Positions 43,533-52,623 of a DNA stretch of 64,000 bases are shown here, piece after piece (the stretch's first letter is position 1; every line of letters starts with the position of its first letter). Source of the stretch: Parabacteroides sp. 52 (GTDB lineage: Bacteria > Bacteroidota > Bacteroidia > Bacteroidales > Tannerellaceae); assembly GCF_010500925.1 (NCBI RefSeq), contig NZ_QVMG01000003.1, forward strand, positions 1-64,000, in the 5' to 3' direction. A program made the position numbers and the translations under genes. The notes beneath the pieces were generated by a model that saw only the letters and a list, made by a program, of their open reading frames with translations, did no database searches and was not told the origin of the DNA.

Positions 43533-46500
43533 TTATAGTTTCACTCTTTCTACTTTTCCTAAAGTTACATACCATAAGTATCCTTCCACCTGCGAATAGC
43601 CCATCTGTTGAATCAATTTAAGATAGTTTCGCACCTGGTTATGGTATTGTTTATCTTCCTGTTCGCCAAACTTATAATCGACTACGATCGCTTTATTTCC
43701 GGATAACATTACCCGGTCGGGGCGGCGGGGCTTCTTTGTTCCGGAAAGAATTTCCACTTCATTCAACACACGTATGGGGGCGGTATACCAGGAAACAACC
43801 TGGGGGTTTGTTAATAACGTTTGCAACTGAGTCACCAATTCATTTGCTTCCTCCCGGTTGAGAAGACCCTTCAACCGATAAGTCTCTACAGCTGCAGGCA
43901 CATCATCTATTGTCCGGACTGCACTCAATACTTCGTGCATCACCGTTCCTTTCTTGCGCAATGGATTATCAAAGAAGAATCCTTTCCCATATAAACGCAA
44001 TTGCAGCCGTTCGTCTGGAGAGACAGAAGTCAATCTATCGATAACAATTTCTTCTTTCCCCCTTTCTTCTTGTTTCTTCTTCTCCGGTTTCCACCAGGTA
44101 CCTTTCTCAAAAACACCTTCTTTTATCTCAAAAGAGGCCGACAGATCATCCAGGGATTTCCCTTCTCTGGTCTTATCGACCGACATGACCAGGCTACTCC
44201 ATAACAAAGAAGCAATGGAGTCGATCTTTTCAACCTCTCCTGTTTGTTCTTTGATCTTCTTGGGGCGAGGAGAGAGTACCAATAATTCCTCTTTGGCACG
44301 CGTAAAGGCAACATAGAGGGTGTTGAGATTATCTACATAGGCATATAATTTCTCATTGAAATAATCTGTGGCAAAACGCGTATTGCCCAGCCCTTTTCCA
44401 TACCGTACGGGTACCAGCCGGAGCTTGTTGAAAGGCACTTCCTTAGGTTCACACCAGAGAATTACCGGCTTTGTCGGACGGTGGTCGATCTCCCAATCCG
44501 CAAAAGGTACGAGTATCACTTTCATTCCCAATCCTTTCGATTTATGAACTGTCAGAATACGTACCGCATTTTGTTCATCGGGTGTAGCAATTGCTTTCCG
44601 GTACCCGGCTTCGTCCCACCATTTCAGAAAGCGTCCCAGATCCGGGCTTTCCCGTTGAGCGAATTCCGCTGTCAGATCCAGGAATGCCTGCAGAAATGCC
44701 TGTTCATTCGCCGCGAATGAATCAGTAAATACCCGGTAAATACCTTCGATCATCTCATACAAAGATTGGTGAGAAAGGTCTTCCAGTTTTTCTTGCAACT
44801 CGGTCGGGAAGCCCTCTCTCGTCTGGCTAAAGACACCTGTCAGGGTGGCATAAGCAAAATAAGCCATTTGCCGGCAGGTGGGGTCTTCGGGTGTCTTCAA
44901 ATGCCGAAGCAGGGATATGATAAAACGGACTGCTGTCGAGCTGCTTATAAACAAAGCCTCATCCGAAACGATGTCGTATTTATATAGGCTGTCCGTATGT
45001 GTTTCTTTATAGGTCAACAGGGTATCGGCCACCTGGGCTCCTTCCAGGTTTGTACGTACCAGGATGGCTATGTCTTTAAGCTCATAGCCATTGTCCTGTA
45101 ACTGCTCCAATAATCCGGGCAGTCGGTCCAACGCCTCTTCTTTCCAACTCTTACCTTCCTCTTCTGTTTCTATAAACTCTACCTTTACATGACCTTCTTT
45201 GTTTTGAAAAGGAAGGGCTACCTTCTGGTAGCTTCCCGAATAGGCTGATGCAATACGTGTGGAAAAGATATTTTTTTCTTCTTCGGGCAGAGAGGATGTT
45301 TCCAATAAGTCGTTATACAGACTTTGTAATAATTCCGGAGCCACCGTAAACAATGAATTATTAAAGGATACAATAGAACGGCAACTGCGCCAGTTCTCCT
45401 GCAATGTTTCTTCTTTGACTTCAGTAGCATGAAAATCTTTTTGCACCTCTTCATCTAATAATTTCCAATCTGAATTACGGAAACGATAGATACTTTGTTT
45501 AACATCCCCTACAATCAAGTTCGATTGTTTATAGGCAAGGCTCTCCCGCAATAATGGACGGAAATTATGCCATTGCATACCGCTGGTGTCCTGAAACTCA
45601 TCAATCATATAATGATCGACCCGGGTTCCGGTCTTTTCGTAAATAAAAGGAGCATCACTGCCGTCTATCACTTTATTCAATAACTCCGTGGTGTCGGCAA
45701 TCAGCATTACATTCTTTTCTTCGCGGTAGGCTGCTATATGCCGGGAGACATCCGTCAGGATACCCAAGGTGTAGTAATAGCGGGTGATTTCTTTCGCTGT
45801 ATTATAATCTGTCAGGTTTGAAAACAAAGTGACAATACCCTTCATACAGTCATTCAGACCTTCGTCAAATACGCGGATAATTGCAATCGCTTTTTCGGCG
45901 GCCGTCGTTTTGGTATAACAGGCATCCACATTGTCTACCATTGCCTGAAAGGTAACGGTAGGTTCTTTCATTTCACCGGCCGCCAGCTTTTCTAACAGAA
46001 GCATAGCCGAACGGCTCCCTCCTTTGAAGTCTGAGGGGTGAAGACCTGCTCGCGACAATAATTCCATCCCTTTCTCACCCAACGCTTTGGCTTCTTTTTC
46101 TACGGCTTGCATTAAGGTGTAGAGCTCTTTTTGGTATTCTTCCAATACGCTCTTATCTGTCAAATCCTCGCTGACCTGGTTGCTTTGCGTTTTGAAACTT
46201 TCTTTAAATACCTCCCGCCCCAAAGCCATGATGTCTCGCCGCAGATTCCACTCTTCTCCATTTTCGATCTTCTCCTCGGCAAAGCGAAGCAACCAACTCA
46301 AAAGCACTTTGTTTTCCGTTTTATCCAAGCCAGCCAACATATTGTCTACCGCCTCAGTCAAGACAAGCTCCTGATCCATCTCTATGCCATAACCACCCTG
46401 CAACCCGATCTCCCGGGTAAAGGCGCGCATCGTATGCTGAAAGAAACGGTCGATCGTACTGATGTTGAAAGCCGAATAATCATGCAAGATAGCTACCATC

Positions 46501-46766
46501 ACCTTGCGGGCTTCTTGTCGCAAGCTTTCCTCGGTCAATGTATATGTATCGCATAACATGGCCATATGCCCGGAATCTTGCCCGCAGGCAAGCCGGTAGA
46601 GCTCCTCAATGATACGGCTTTTCATCTCATCCGTCGCCTTATTGGTAAAGGTCACTGCCAGGATGCGGCGATAAGCACCCGAGCGGGCAAACAATAACTT
46701 CAAGTAATCGCCCGTTAATTGGTGTGTCTTTCCTGCACCGGCTGATGCTCTGTAAATTGTTAACAC
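43533..46766 (-). CDS. UvrD/AddA-like helicase-nuclease
   Basis: 1077 residues. Superfamily I helicase motifs are Walker A ASAGAGKTHQL at the N-terminus, motif II YMIDEFQDTSG, and motif VI TLYVAFTRAKEELLVL. The C-terminal about 150 residues contain a PD-(D/E)xK nuclease (PDRVMLSGNKAIVVDYKFGE, then Q/Y-rich end). This is the AddA/RecB arrangement for double-strand break resection. No AddB-type partner is next to it in this window. It follows the SUI1 gene by 37 bp. Confidence 0.9.
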   Translation of the reverse strand: MLTIYRASAGAGKTHQLTGDYLKLLFARSGAYRRILAVTFTNKATDEMKSRIIEELYRLACGQDSGHMAMLCDTYTLTEESLRQEARKVMVAILHDYSAFNISTIDRFFQHTMRAFTREIGLQGGYGIEMDQELVLTEAVDNMLAGLDKTENKVLLSWLLRFAEEKIENGEEWNLRRDIMALGREVFKESFKTQSNQVSEDLTDKSVLEEYQKELYTLMQAVEKEAKALGEKGMELLSRAGLHPSDFKGGSRSAMLLLEKLAAGEMKEPTVTFQAMVDNVDACYTKTTAAEKAIAIIRVFDEGLNDCMKGIVTLFSNLTDYNTAKEITRYYYTLGILTDVSRHIAAYREEKNVMLIADTTELLNKVIDGSDAPFIYEKTGTRVDHYMIDEFQDTSGMQWHNFRPLLRESLAYKQSNLIVGDVKQSIYRFRNSDWKLLDEEVQKDFHATEVKEETLQENWRSCRSIVSFNNSLFTVAPELLQSLYNDLLETSSLPEEEKNIFSTRIASAYSGSYQKVALPFQNKEGHVKVEFIETEEEGKSWKEEALDRLPGLLEQLQDNGYELKDIAILVRTNLEGAQVADTLLTYKETHTDSLYKYDIVSDEALFISSSTAVRFIISLLRHLKTPEDPTCRQMAYFAYATLTGVFSQTREGFPTELQEKLEDLSHQSLYEMIEGIYRVFTDSFAANEQAFLQAFLDLTAEFAQRESPDLGRFLKWWDEAGYRKAIATPDEQNAVRILTVHKSKGLGMKVILVPFADWEIDHRPTKPVILWCEPKEVPFNKLRLVPVRYGKGLGNTRFATDYFNEKLYAYVDNLNTLYVAFTRAKEELLVLSPRPKKIKEQTGEVEKIDSIASLLWSSLVMSVDKTREGKSLDDLSASFEIKEGVFEKGTWWKPEKKKQEERGKEEIVIDRLTSVSPDERLQLRLYGKGFFFDNPLRKKGTVMHEVLSAVRTIDDVPAAVETYRLKGLLNREEANELVTQLQTLLTNPQVVSWYTAPIRVLNEVEILSGTKKPRRPDRVMLSGNKAIVVDYKFGEQEDKQYHNQVRNYLKLIQQMGYSQVEGYLWYVTLGKVERVKL

Positions 46767-46803
46767 AATAATCGATTGTTATAGGATAGAAAGGATACTT
46801 CCA

Positions 46804-47154
46804 TTAAATAATTCTTGCTTTCACGTAACCGTCCTTTTGCAAAAGCTCCAACACTTTTTGCCGCAGATCGCCTTGTACGATTATCTCTCCTTCTTTGGCC
46901 GATCCACCGACCCCGCATTTTGTCTTCAGCCATTTACCTAAAGCCTCCAGGTCATCGGTTGTACCACGGAAACCTGTGACGAGGGTAACCATCTTGCCCC
47001 CTCGGTTGCGTTTATCCAGTGAAATACGTAACAATTGTTTTTCTTTTGCCAGGGTATCTTCCTCCGGCTCATCTCCTGTATTATATTGAAAATCAGGGTT
47101 GGTCGAATACATCACGCCTAACCGGTCTTTCCAGTCATTTTTTTTCATATCCAA
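46804..47154 (-). CDS. SUI1-family translation factor (YciH-like)
   Basis: 116 residues. The SUI1 domain motifs RGGKMVTLVTGFRGTTDDLE and LKTKCGVGGSAKEGEIIVQGDLR are clear. Bacterial SUI1/YciH proteins inhibit or tune initiation at non-canonical starts. A -7 motif (TAGCTTTG, 47167-47174) gives a leader of only about 9 nt. Confidence 0.92.
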   Translation of the reverse strand: MDMKKNDWKDRLGVMYSTNPDFQYNTGDEPEEDTLAKEKQLLRISLDKRNRGGKMVTLVTGFRGTTDDLEALGKWLKTKCGVGGSAKEGEIIVQGDLRQKVLELLQKDGYVKARII

Positions 47155-47166
47155 TCATTAAAAAAA

Positions 47167-47174
47167 CAAAGCTA
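47167..47174 (-). promoter_or_regulatory. Putative -7 element of the SUI1 gene
   Basis: TAGCTTTG on the minus strand (TAnnTTTG), very close to the start codon. A GGTAAGT/ACTTACC hairpin lies upstream at 47218-47239. Confidence 0.45.
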
Positions 47175-47305
47175 CGGAAAAGCCTTGAATAAGTCTCCAT
47201 ATAAACAAAAAAAAGCCGGTAAGTGGCGGTATACTTACCCCCCTACTTACAACCACATACTGTCTTCGTATATCCTTCGTACTTGCCTTGTATTTATTAA
47301 ATTAT

Positions 47306-47313
47306 TATATTTG
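47306..47313 (+). promoter_or_regulatory. Putative -33/-7 promoter of the hypothetical exported protein
   Basis: TATATTTG with CTTG 20 bp upstream (47282-47285) fits the Bacteroidota -33/-7 layout. A nine-codon ORF (47330-47359, MNHSVLNQG) ends one base before the main ATG at 47361. Confidence 0.5.
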
Positions 47314-47360
47314 ACGAAATTTGATAAAAATGAACCATAGTGTTCTAAACCAAGGGTAGG

Positions 47361-48191
47361 ATGAGGCAAGGATTTTTACTTTTTATTTGTTTGGGGTTCT
47401 GTTTGATAGGAAAAGCACAATCCAAAGAGTTCGACTTTGTATTAAATAAAGAAGGAAAAATCATTGCGCTTCCTAAGAAGAAAGACTATACACTGAATAT
47501 TCCTAAGATCTCTTATGAGACCTATCAACCGGCAAACACACAGGAATTAGATAAAAAGTTACGTGAATTTACCCCCAACTATCAATCCCTTACCCTGGAC
47601 GAACGACCGATGAATATGCAGGTTCAATCGGAAGCCTACCGCCCTTTCTACAATGTATATGCACCCATGCTCCGAAGAATAACTCCTATGGCGTTTGATT
47701 TCAATGAAACATCCACTTCCCATTTACATGAGAACTGGGCTTTGGTACTAAATGGCAGACAGCACTCCTGGCCGGGAGCCGGTGGCTTGACAACCATTCA
47801 TTCAGCTTTGGTATGGCACAAAGACAAACTGTCTATTGCCGGCAGTGGGTATGCGGGGCACTATTACACGCCTTTCAACCTCAGTCCTGAGCATATGGTT
47901 GGAGTCAATTTACATCTACGCTACGAAGCGACTGATCGGTTGGCACTTCAAGCCTGGGGGCAATACTCCCACTACATAGATAAAAAGGAAAAATACAATC
48001 CGCATCTGTTGATGAACCCGTTTTACAACCACACCAGTGTGGGAGGATCTATGGAATTTAAAATCAATGAGAATGTAGGCATAGGGGTAGGCGTCAATTA
48101 TGAATACAATCCCTGGAACCGGAAGATGGAACGCCAATTCCTACTCTATCCCGTTTTCCAATCGAAAGGCTTCCGGATAGGAGTACAATAA
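47361..48191 (+). CDS. Exported protein, probable outer membrane barrel
   Basis: 276 residues. A signal peptide ends at GKAQ. The body has alternating strands (WALVLNGRQHSWPGAGGLTT, HMVGVNLHLRYEATDRLALQAWGQYSHY, NHTSVGGSMEFKINENVGI) suggestive of an outer membrane beta-barrel, and it ends FRIGVQ. I do not recognise the family. It is convergent with rsgA and has its own promoter. Confidence 0.7.
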   Translation: MRQGFLLFICLGFCLIGKAQSKEFDFVLNKEGKIIALPKKKDYTLNIPKISYETYQPANTQELDKKLREFTPNYQSLTLDERPMNMQVQSEAYRPFYNVYAPMLRRITPMAFDFNETSTSHLHENWALVLNGRQHSWPGAGGLTTIHSALVWHKDKLSIAGSGYAGHYYTPFNLSPEHMVGVNLHLRYEATDRLALQAWGQYSHYIDKKEKYNPHLLMNPFYNHTSVGGSMEFKINENVGIGVGVNYEYNPWNRKMERQFLLYPVFQSKGFRIGVQ

Positions 48192-48249
48192 AATCCATAG
48201 TAAAAGAGATGAAGGTAGCAACAGGTTACAGTTGCGTTTTTATCCGCAT

Positions 48250-49182
48250 TTAATATTCTTCCCGGTATTTATTCTCTTCTTTGTCTGCCAGGATATTTAT
48301 ATAGCTTTTATAACGGGATTCACTCACGCATCCTTTCTGCACAGCCTGCAAAACGGCACAGCCTGGTTCATGTCTATGGGTACAGTTACCAAAACGACAA
48401 CCGGAAGATTCTGCAAATATCTCAGGGAAATAATGGGAAATTTCAGCATCTTCCATTTCGATCGTTCCAAAACCTTTGATACCCGGAGTATCAATCAGGT
48501 ATCCCCCATCTGCCAACTCTATCATCTCAGAAAAGGTAGTAGTATGCATTCCTTTGTTGTGGTATTCGGATATATGTCCAGTTTTCAGGTTGACGCCAGG
48601 CACTAACTTATTAATGATAGTCGATTTGCCTACTCCGGAATGCCCGGTTAAAAGAGTTATTTTATCTTTCAACTCAGCCCTCATCTCGTCTAAACCTTCT
48701 TCCGTTTTCGCGCAGAGCTTCAAACAAGGGTAACCGATAGAGGTATATAATTTGATTAAAGTCTCCAGTCGTTCGGCATCTTCTCCTTTATACCGGTCTA
48801 TTTTATTAAAGACAATCTTGACAGGCACCTCATAGGCTTCCGCTGTGGCCAGGAAACGGTCCATAAAGATCGTTGTTGTTATTGGATAATTCACCGTAGT
48901 GATCAACATCGCCTGATCCAGGTTGGCCGCAATAATATGAGACTGTTTGGAGAGGTTGGAAGCACGGCGTATGATATAATTTTTGCGGTCTTCTATTTCT
49001 GTAATAAAAGCAGTGCCTTCCTTGTTTATGTCGATATCGACACGGTCGCCGACAGCAATGGGATTGGTACTCCGTATCTCTTTCAACCGAAAATTACCCT
49101 TTATCTTACTCTCGATATCCCGTCCGTCCTCCGTCCGTACGGTATACCAGCTTCCTGTATTTTTTATTACCAACCCCCTCAT
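48250..49182 (-). CDS. rsgA: Ribosome biogenesis GTPase
   Basis: 310 residues from MRGLVIKN; the ATG two codons upstream is an alternative. An N-terminal OB fold precedes a circularly permuted GTPase with G4 NKIDRY, G1 [14 protein letters not shown] and G3 DTPGIKGFG, then a C-terminal zinc finger [14 protein letters not shown]. It matures the 30S subunit. It lies downstream of frr. Confidence 0.94.
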   Translation of the reverse strand: MRGLVIKNTGSWYTVRTEDGRDIESKIKGNFRLKEIRSTNPIAVGDRVDIDINKEGTAFITEIEDRKNYIIRRASNLSKQSHIIAANLDQAMLITTVNYPITTTIFMDRFLATAEAYEVPVKIVFNKIDRYKGEDAERLETLIKLYTSIGYPCLKLCAKTEEGLDEMRAELKDKITLLTGHSGVGKSTIINKLVPGVNLKTGHISEYHNKGMHTTTFSEMIELADGGYLIDTPGIKGFGTIEMEDAEISHYFPEIFAESSGCRFGNCTHRHEPGCAVLQAVQKGCVSESRYKSYINILADKEENKYREEY

Positions 49183-49188
49183 GTTCAA

Positions 49189-49264
49189 TAGATAACTAAC
49201 AATAGACAGTTAACAGTTAACAAGTAGATACATTGTCAATTGTCAACTGTCAATTGTCCATTTA
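49189..49264. repeat. Simple-sequence inverted repeat between frr and rsgA
   Basis: The gap contains ACAGTTAACAGTTAACA and, inverted, GTCAATTGTCAACTGTCAATT: short (TGTCAAY)-type repeats that can fold back on each other. It is similar in nature to the block at 51744-51804. Confidence 0.6.
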
Positions 49265-49825
49265 TTATACAGTCATTATCTCTTTTTCTTTTGCAATATA
49301 GAGTTCATCGATTCGTTTGATATATTTATCATGAATCTTTTGCGCATCTGCTTCTGCATCTTTAGCCATATCTTCTGGAACTCCCTCTTTGACACTCTTC
49401 TTCAAGGCATCGATAGCATCACGACGGGCATTACGCACACTGATCTTGGCATTCTCAACCTCTTGTTTACATTGTTTCACTAACTGGCGACGGCGTTCTT
49501 CGGTCAATGGAGGAATACCTAAACGGATCACCTCCCCATTATTTTCCGGAGTAATACCCACGTCTGAGTCCATAATGGCCTTTTCAATATCCCGAATCAG
49601 GGGTTTTTCCCACGGGGTTATGATGATTGTTTTGGCATCAGGGGTATTAATGGATGCGACATTACTCAGGGGCACCATACCTCCGTAATAAGACACACGT
49701 ACACCATCCAATATCTTTGGATTGGCTTTACCAGCCCGGATATGCGACAATTGCTCATCCAGGTATTCAAGGGCAAACGTCATCTTCTCTTCAGATGCTT
49801 TTACATATTGTTTTGTATCAATCAT
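49265..49825 (-). CDS. frr: Ribosome recycling factor
   Basis: 186 residues, exact family length. Motifs include [32 protein letters not shown] and the conserved [12 protein letters not shown]. It dissociates post-termination ribosomes with EF-G. A TACTTTTG -7 (49860-49867) lies 35 bp upstream. Confidence 0.95.
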   Translation of the reverse strand: MIDTKQYVKASEEKMTFALEYLDEQLSHIRAGKANPKILDGVRVSYYGGMVPLSNVASINTPDAKTIIITPWEKPLIRDIEKAIMDSDVGITPENNGEVIRLGIPPLTEERRRQLVKQCKQEVENAKISVRNARRDAIDALKKSVKEGVPEDMAKDAEADAQKIHDKYIKRIDELYIAKEKEIMTV

Positions 49826-49859
49826 ATGAATAAGTTTTTGTATGTTTTATTTTGATTAA

Positions 49860-49867
49860 CAAAAGTA
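49860..49867 (-). promoter_or_regulatory. Putative -7 element of frr-rsgA
   Basis: TACTTTTG on the minus strand (TAnnTTTG), with CTTG about 19 bp upstream. Confidence 0.5.
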
Positions 49868-50006
49868 GTAAAGATTTTGAAGTATACAAGGCTGTATTTC
49901 TGACATTTTCCCGTATTTGCATTCGCGGTGGATAAGTGTGATACAAAACAATTCAATCCTTCCTAGTGTTTTTAGGATATATAAGTAAGACAAAAAAGAA
50001 AAGGTT

Positions 50007-50543
50007 ATGAAAAAGTGCGTATACATTATAGCTCTAGTCCTCCTATGTATGGCTTGCGGAAGCTATCGTTCCCTGGATCTGCGTAAACTGACTACCGGTA
50101 TGTCTAAAGCACAGGTTGAACAGATTGCCGGAGTACCCAATCGGCTTATTTCAATCAAAGAAACCGACGATGGATACCAGGAGGTACTCGAATACAGTAC
50201 CTCTCGCAACGAGATATATGCACTTGAATTCTGGAATGACTACCTGGTGGGATACGAGTATTTATATGAGGATATACAATACGTCGCACCGATGTACCCG
50301 CCTACGATTTATCCGCCGTATGGACGTCCTATCTATATTGCACCCGGCAACAACCGCCCTCAACGTCCCAATCGACCGGGGCAACCCGACAGGCCCAATC
50401 AACCCAATCAACCGAACAGGCCCAATCGGCCAGGGCAGCCCGACAGGCCAGGCAATGCAGGTACGGGAGGGAATCAGGAAGGTAATAAACGTCCAACGAC
50501 CCGACCGGCAGAAGGTAGCCGACCGGTAAGAACACCGAAATAG
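50007..50543 (+). CDS. BamE/SmpA-like lipoprotein with Pro-Asn-Arg tail
   Basis: 178 residues. The lipobox is LLCMAC. Residues about 20-85 (LDLRKLTTGMSKAQVEQIAGVPNRLI then YALEFWNDYLVGYEY) match the small SmpA/BamE-type fold. The last 60 residues are a low-complexity, positively charged tail of PNRP/QPDRPN units. The tail is encoded by imperfect short DNA repeats (about 50360-50450), so its length may vary. The charged tail may contact LPS or peptidoglycan. Confidence 0.7.
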   Translation: MKKCVYIIALVLLCMACGSYRSLDLRKLTTGMSKAQVEQIAGVPNRLISIKETDDGYQEVLEYSTSRNEIYALEFWNDYLVGYEYLYEDIQYVAPMYPPTIYPPYGRPIYIAPGNNRPQRPNRPGQPDRPNQPNQPNRPNRPGQPDRPGNAGTGGNQEGNKRPTTRPAEGSRPVRTPK

Positions 50544-50552
50544 GAAAGACTG

Positions 50553-51143
50553 TTATCGGTTATGCTTGATAAGATTCATAAACTCCTCCCGTGTTTTGGC
50601 TTGTTGGAAAGAGCCGGTAAAATCGGAGGTAGTGGTGAGTGAATTTTGTTTCTCGACTCCCCGCATTTGCATACACATATGTTGGGCTTCAATAACAACC
50701 ATGACCCCCAGAGGATCCAGGGTCTGTTGTATACAATCTTTTATTTGCATCGTCAGCCGTTCCTGTATCTGCAAGCGACGGGCAAATATATCTACAATAC
50801 GGGGAATTTTACTTAACCCGGTGATATAGTTCTTCGGAATATAAGCAATATGGGCTTTGCCGAAAAACGGCAGCATATGGTGTTCACAGAGGGAAAAGAA
50901 ATCAATGTCTTTCACTATAACCATCTGCTTATAGCCTTCTTCTTTAAACATAGCAGAACGAAGGACTGCTTCAGGGTCTTCTGTATATCCTTTTGTCAGA
51001 AACTGCATGGCCTTAGCTACCCGTTCGGGGGTTTTAAGAAGCCCCTCCCTGTTGACATCCTCACCCAGTAATTCGATCACCTGTTTATAGTGAGAGACTA
51101 ATTCTTCGTTTGCAACAATTGTTTTTTCGCTTACTTTGGGCAT
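50553..51143 (-). CDS. folE: GTP cyclohydrolase I
   Basis: 196 residues. Zinc ligands are the Cys-His of [17 protein letters not shown] and the Cys in [14 protein letters not shown]; the GTP-binding sequence [19 protein letters not shown] is intact. It makes dihydroneopterin triphosphate for folate or queuosine. Last gene of the DUF1599-DoxX-tpiA-SPOR-folE run. Confidence 0.96.
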   Translation of the reverse strand: MPKVSEKTIVANEELVSHYKQVIELLGEDVNREGLLKTPERVAKAMQFLTKGYTEDPEAVLRSAMFKEEGYKQMVIVKDIDFFSLCEHHMLPFFGKAHIAYIPKNYITGLSKIPRIVDIFARRLQIQERLTMQIKDCIQQTLDPLGVMVVIEAQHMCMQMRGVEKQNSLTTTSDFTGSFQQAKTREEFMNLIKHNR

Positions 51144-51214
51144 TTGAGTAATGATTCGTTAATGATTCCGACTAATAACAGCGTGTGGTGACATGCGTCT
51201 TTCAATACAACACG

Positions 51215-51724
51215 TTAGTAAAGAGGAATTTTTATTTCTTCAGGAACAATATACATTTCTTTTCCATAAACAGGAAAGGCCTTTCGCAGTTGATGCAACA
51301 AAAGATCAGCTTCTTCCCTTGTCCGAAAATCCCCTACACGCAACCGCCAGAAAGGGGCGTCATAGTTGACATAGGTCTGCACGTCAGGGAAAACTTCCTT
51401 GATCTCTTTTTCCTTTTCTAATGCTTCAGCCTTAGACGCACGTTGGTTACCGGAGAATACCTGTGTGCGAAATCCCTTCACCTTCAGAAAAGCTTCGCCA
51501 TCAATCTCTTCCACATTCACTCCCTGTTTGCGGGCGCCCACCAATGAGCGGATAATATCTGATTGATGAACAAGTACATTTCCTTTACCCAATTCGGCTT
51601 TCTCCAGTGCATCGAAAATAGTCATTCCTTTTTCTTCCTGCACAAAAGAATTATTTGTCAATTCACTTTGGGCAAACAGAAAAGAGGGGAGGAATAAGAG
51701 TATTATGCAAAATAGATGTTTCAT
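51215..51724 (-). CDS. SPOR-domain exported protein
   Basis: 169 residues from MKHLFCIILL; upstream in-frame ATGs run through a simple-sequence repeat and are unlikely. The signal peptide ends at SFLFAQ. A C-terminal SPOR domain (FRTQVFSGNQRASKAEALEKE... WRLRVGDFRTREEADLLL) binds denuded peptidoglycan at the septum. The middle segment (MTIFDALEKAELGKGNVLVHQS) resembles a small HU/ALF-type module but is not assigned. It lies between tpiA and folE. Confidence 0.85.
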   Translation of the reverse strand: MKHLFCIILLFLPSFLFAQSELTNNSFVQEEKGMTIFDALEKAELGKGNVLVHQSDIIRSLVGARKQGVNVEEIDGEAFLKVKGFRTQVFSGNQRASKAEALEKEKEIKEVFPDVQTYVNYDAPFWRLRVGDFRTREEADLLLHQLRKAFPVYGKEMYIVPEEIKIPLY

Positions 51725-51743
51725 AAAATGGGGAATGAAAAAC

Positions 51744-51804
51744 GAAGAATGAAGAATGAAGACTTTGAAGACATTTATTCTTCTTTCTTCATTCTTCATT
51801 CTTC
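51744..51804. repeat. Perfect 19-bp inverted repeat of (GAATGAA)-type sequence
   Basis: Arms 51744-51762 and 51786-51804 are perfect inverted copies of a GAAGAATGAAGAATGAAGA sequence, separated by 23 bp. This simple-sequence fold-back lies between tpiA and the SPOR gene, where it could stabilise mRNA ends or limit read-through. Confidence 0.8.
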
Positions 51805-51811
51805 ATTTGAA

Positions 51812-52567
51812 TTAAAATGCTTCAATGATAGGCATAAAGTTTTCAACGCTCAAGGATGCTCCACCAATCAAACCACCGTCTACATTGGGTTTAGACACCA
51901 ATTCTTTTGCGTTAGCAGCATTCATACTTCCTCCATAGAGGATGGTGCAATTATCTGCAATTTCATTTCCGTATTTTGCAGCCAGGGTAGCACGGATATG
52001 TGCATGTATTTCTTCTGCCTGGTCAGCAGTAGCAGTCTTTCCTGTACCAATAGCCCAAACCGGTTCGTAAGCAATAACGATTTTAGCGAAATCGGCTGCA
52101 GAGAGATCAAACAAAGAGGCTTTCACCTGCTCATCTACTACCTCGAAGTGTTTACCGGCTTCTCTTTCTTCCAATACTTCTCCGATACAGAAAATAGGTG
52201 TCAATCCATTAGCCAAAGCCATACCGACTTTTGTTTTCAGTATTTCCGGAGTTTCGTGATAATAAGCACGTCTTTCTGAGTGTCCCAGAATAACATATGT
52301 AGCACCGGTTGAAGCAACCATTGCTGCAGATACCTCTCCCGTATAGGCTCCTTTTTCTTTGTCGGCACAGTTTTCTGCAGCCACACCGATTTTATTCGTG
52401 TCAATAGCTGCCGCAATACTTGCCAGGTGAGTAAAAGGAGTGCCAATTACAACATCACATTTAATGGTTTTGTTTTTCAAAGCTTCATTTAATCCTTTTG
52501 CCAGTTCCAGGCCTTCCGGAAGGGTTGTGTTCATCTTCCAGTTTCCTGCAATAATATTCTTTCTCAT
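51812..52567 (-). CDS. tpiA: Triosephosphate isomerase
   Basis: 251 residues. It starts [13 protein letters not shown], with catalytic His in ILGHSERR, the catalytic glutamate in [14 protein letters not shown] (loop 6) and the phosphate-binding [10 protein letters not shown]. It interconverts glyceraldehyde-3-phosphate and DHAP. It lies 57 bp downstream of the DoxX-type gene. Confidence 0.97.
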   Translation of the reverse strand: MRKNIIAGNWKMNTTLPEGLELAKGLNEALKNKTIKCDVVIGTPFTHLASIAAAIDTNKIGVAAENCADKEKGAYTGEVSAAMVASTGATYVILGHSERRAYYHETPEILKTKVGMALANGLTPIFCIGEVLEEREAGKHFEVVDEQVKASLFDLSAADFAKIVIAYEPVWAIGTGKTATADQAEEIHAHIRATLAAKYGNEIADNCTILYGGSMNAANAKELVSKPNVDGGLIGGASLSVENFMPIIEAF

Positions 52568-52623
52568 AATCTCATTTATTAATTAATATAACACATTAAA
52601 TACGACTTGTAGTGAAGGGGAGC

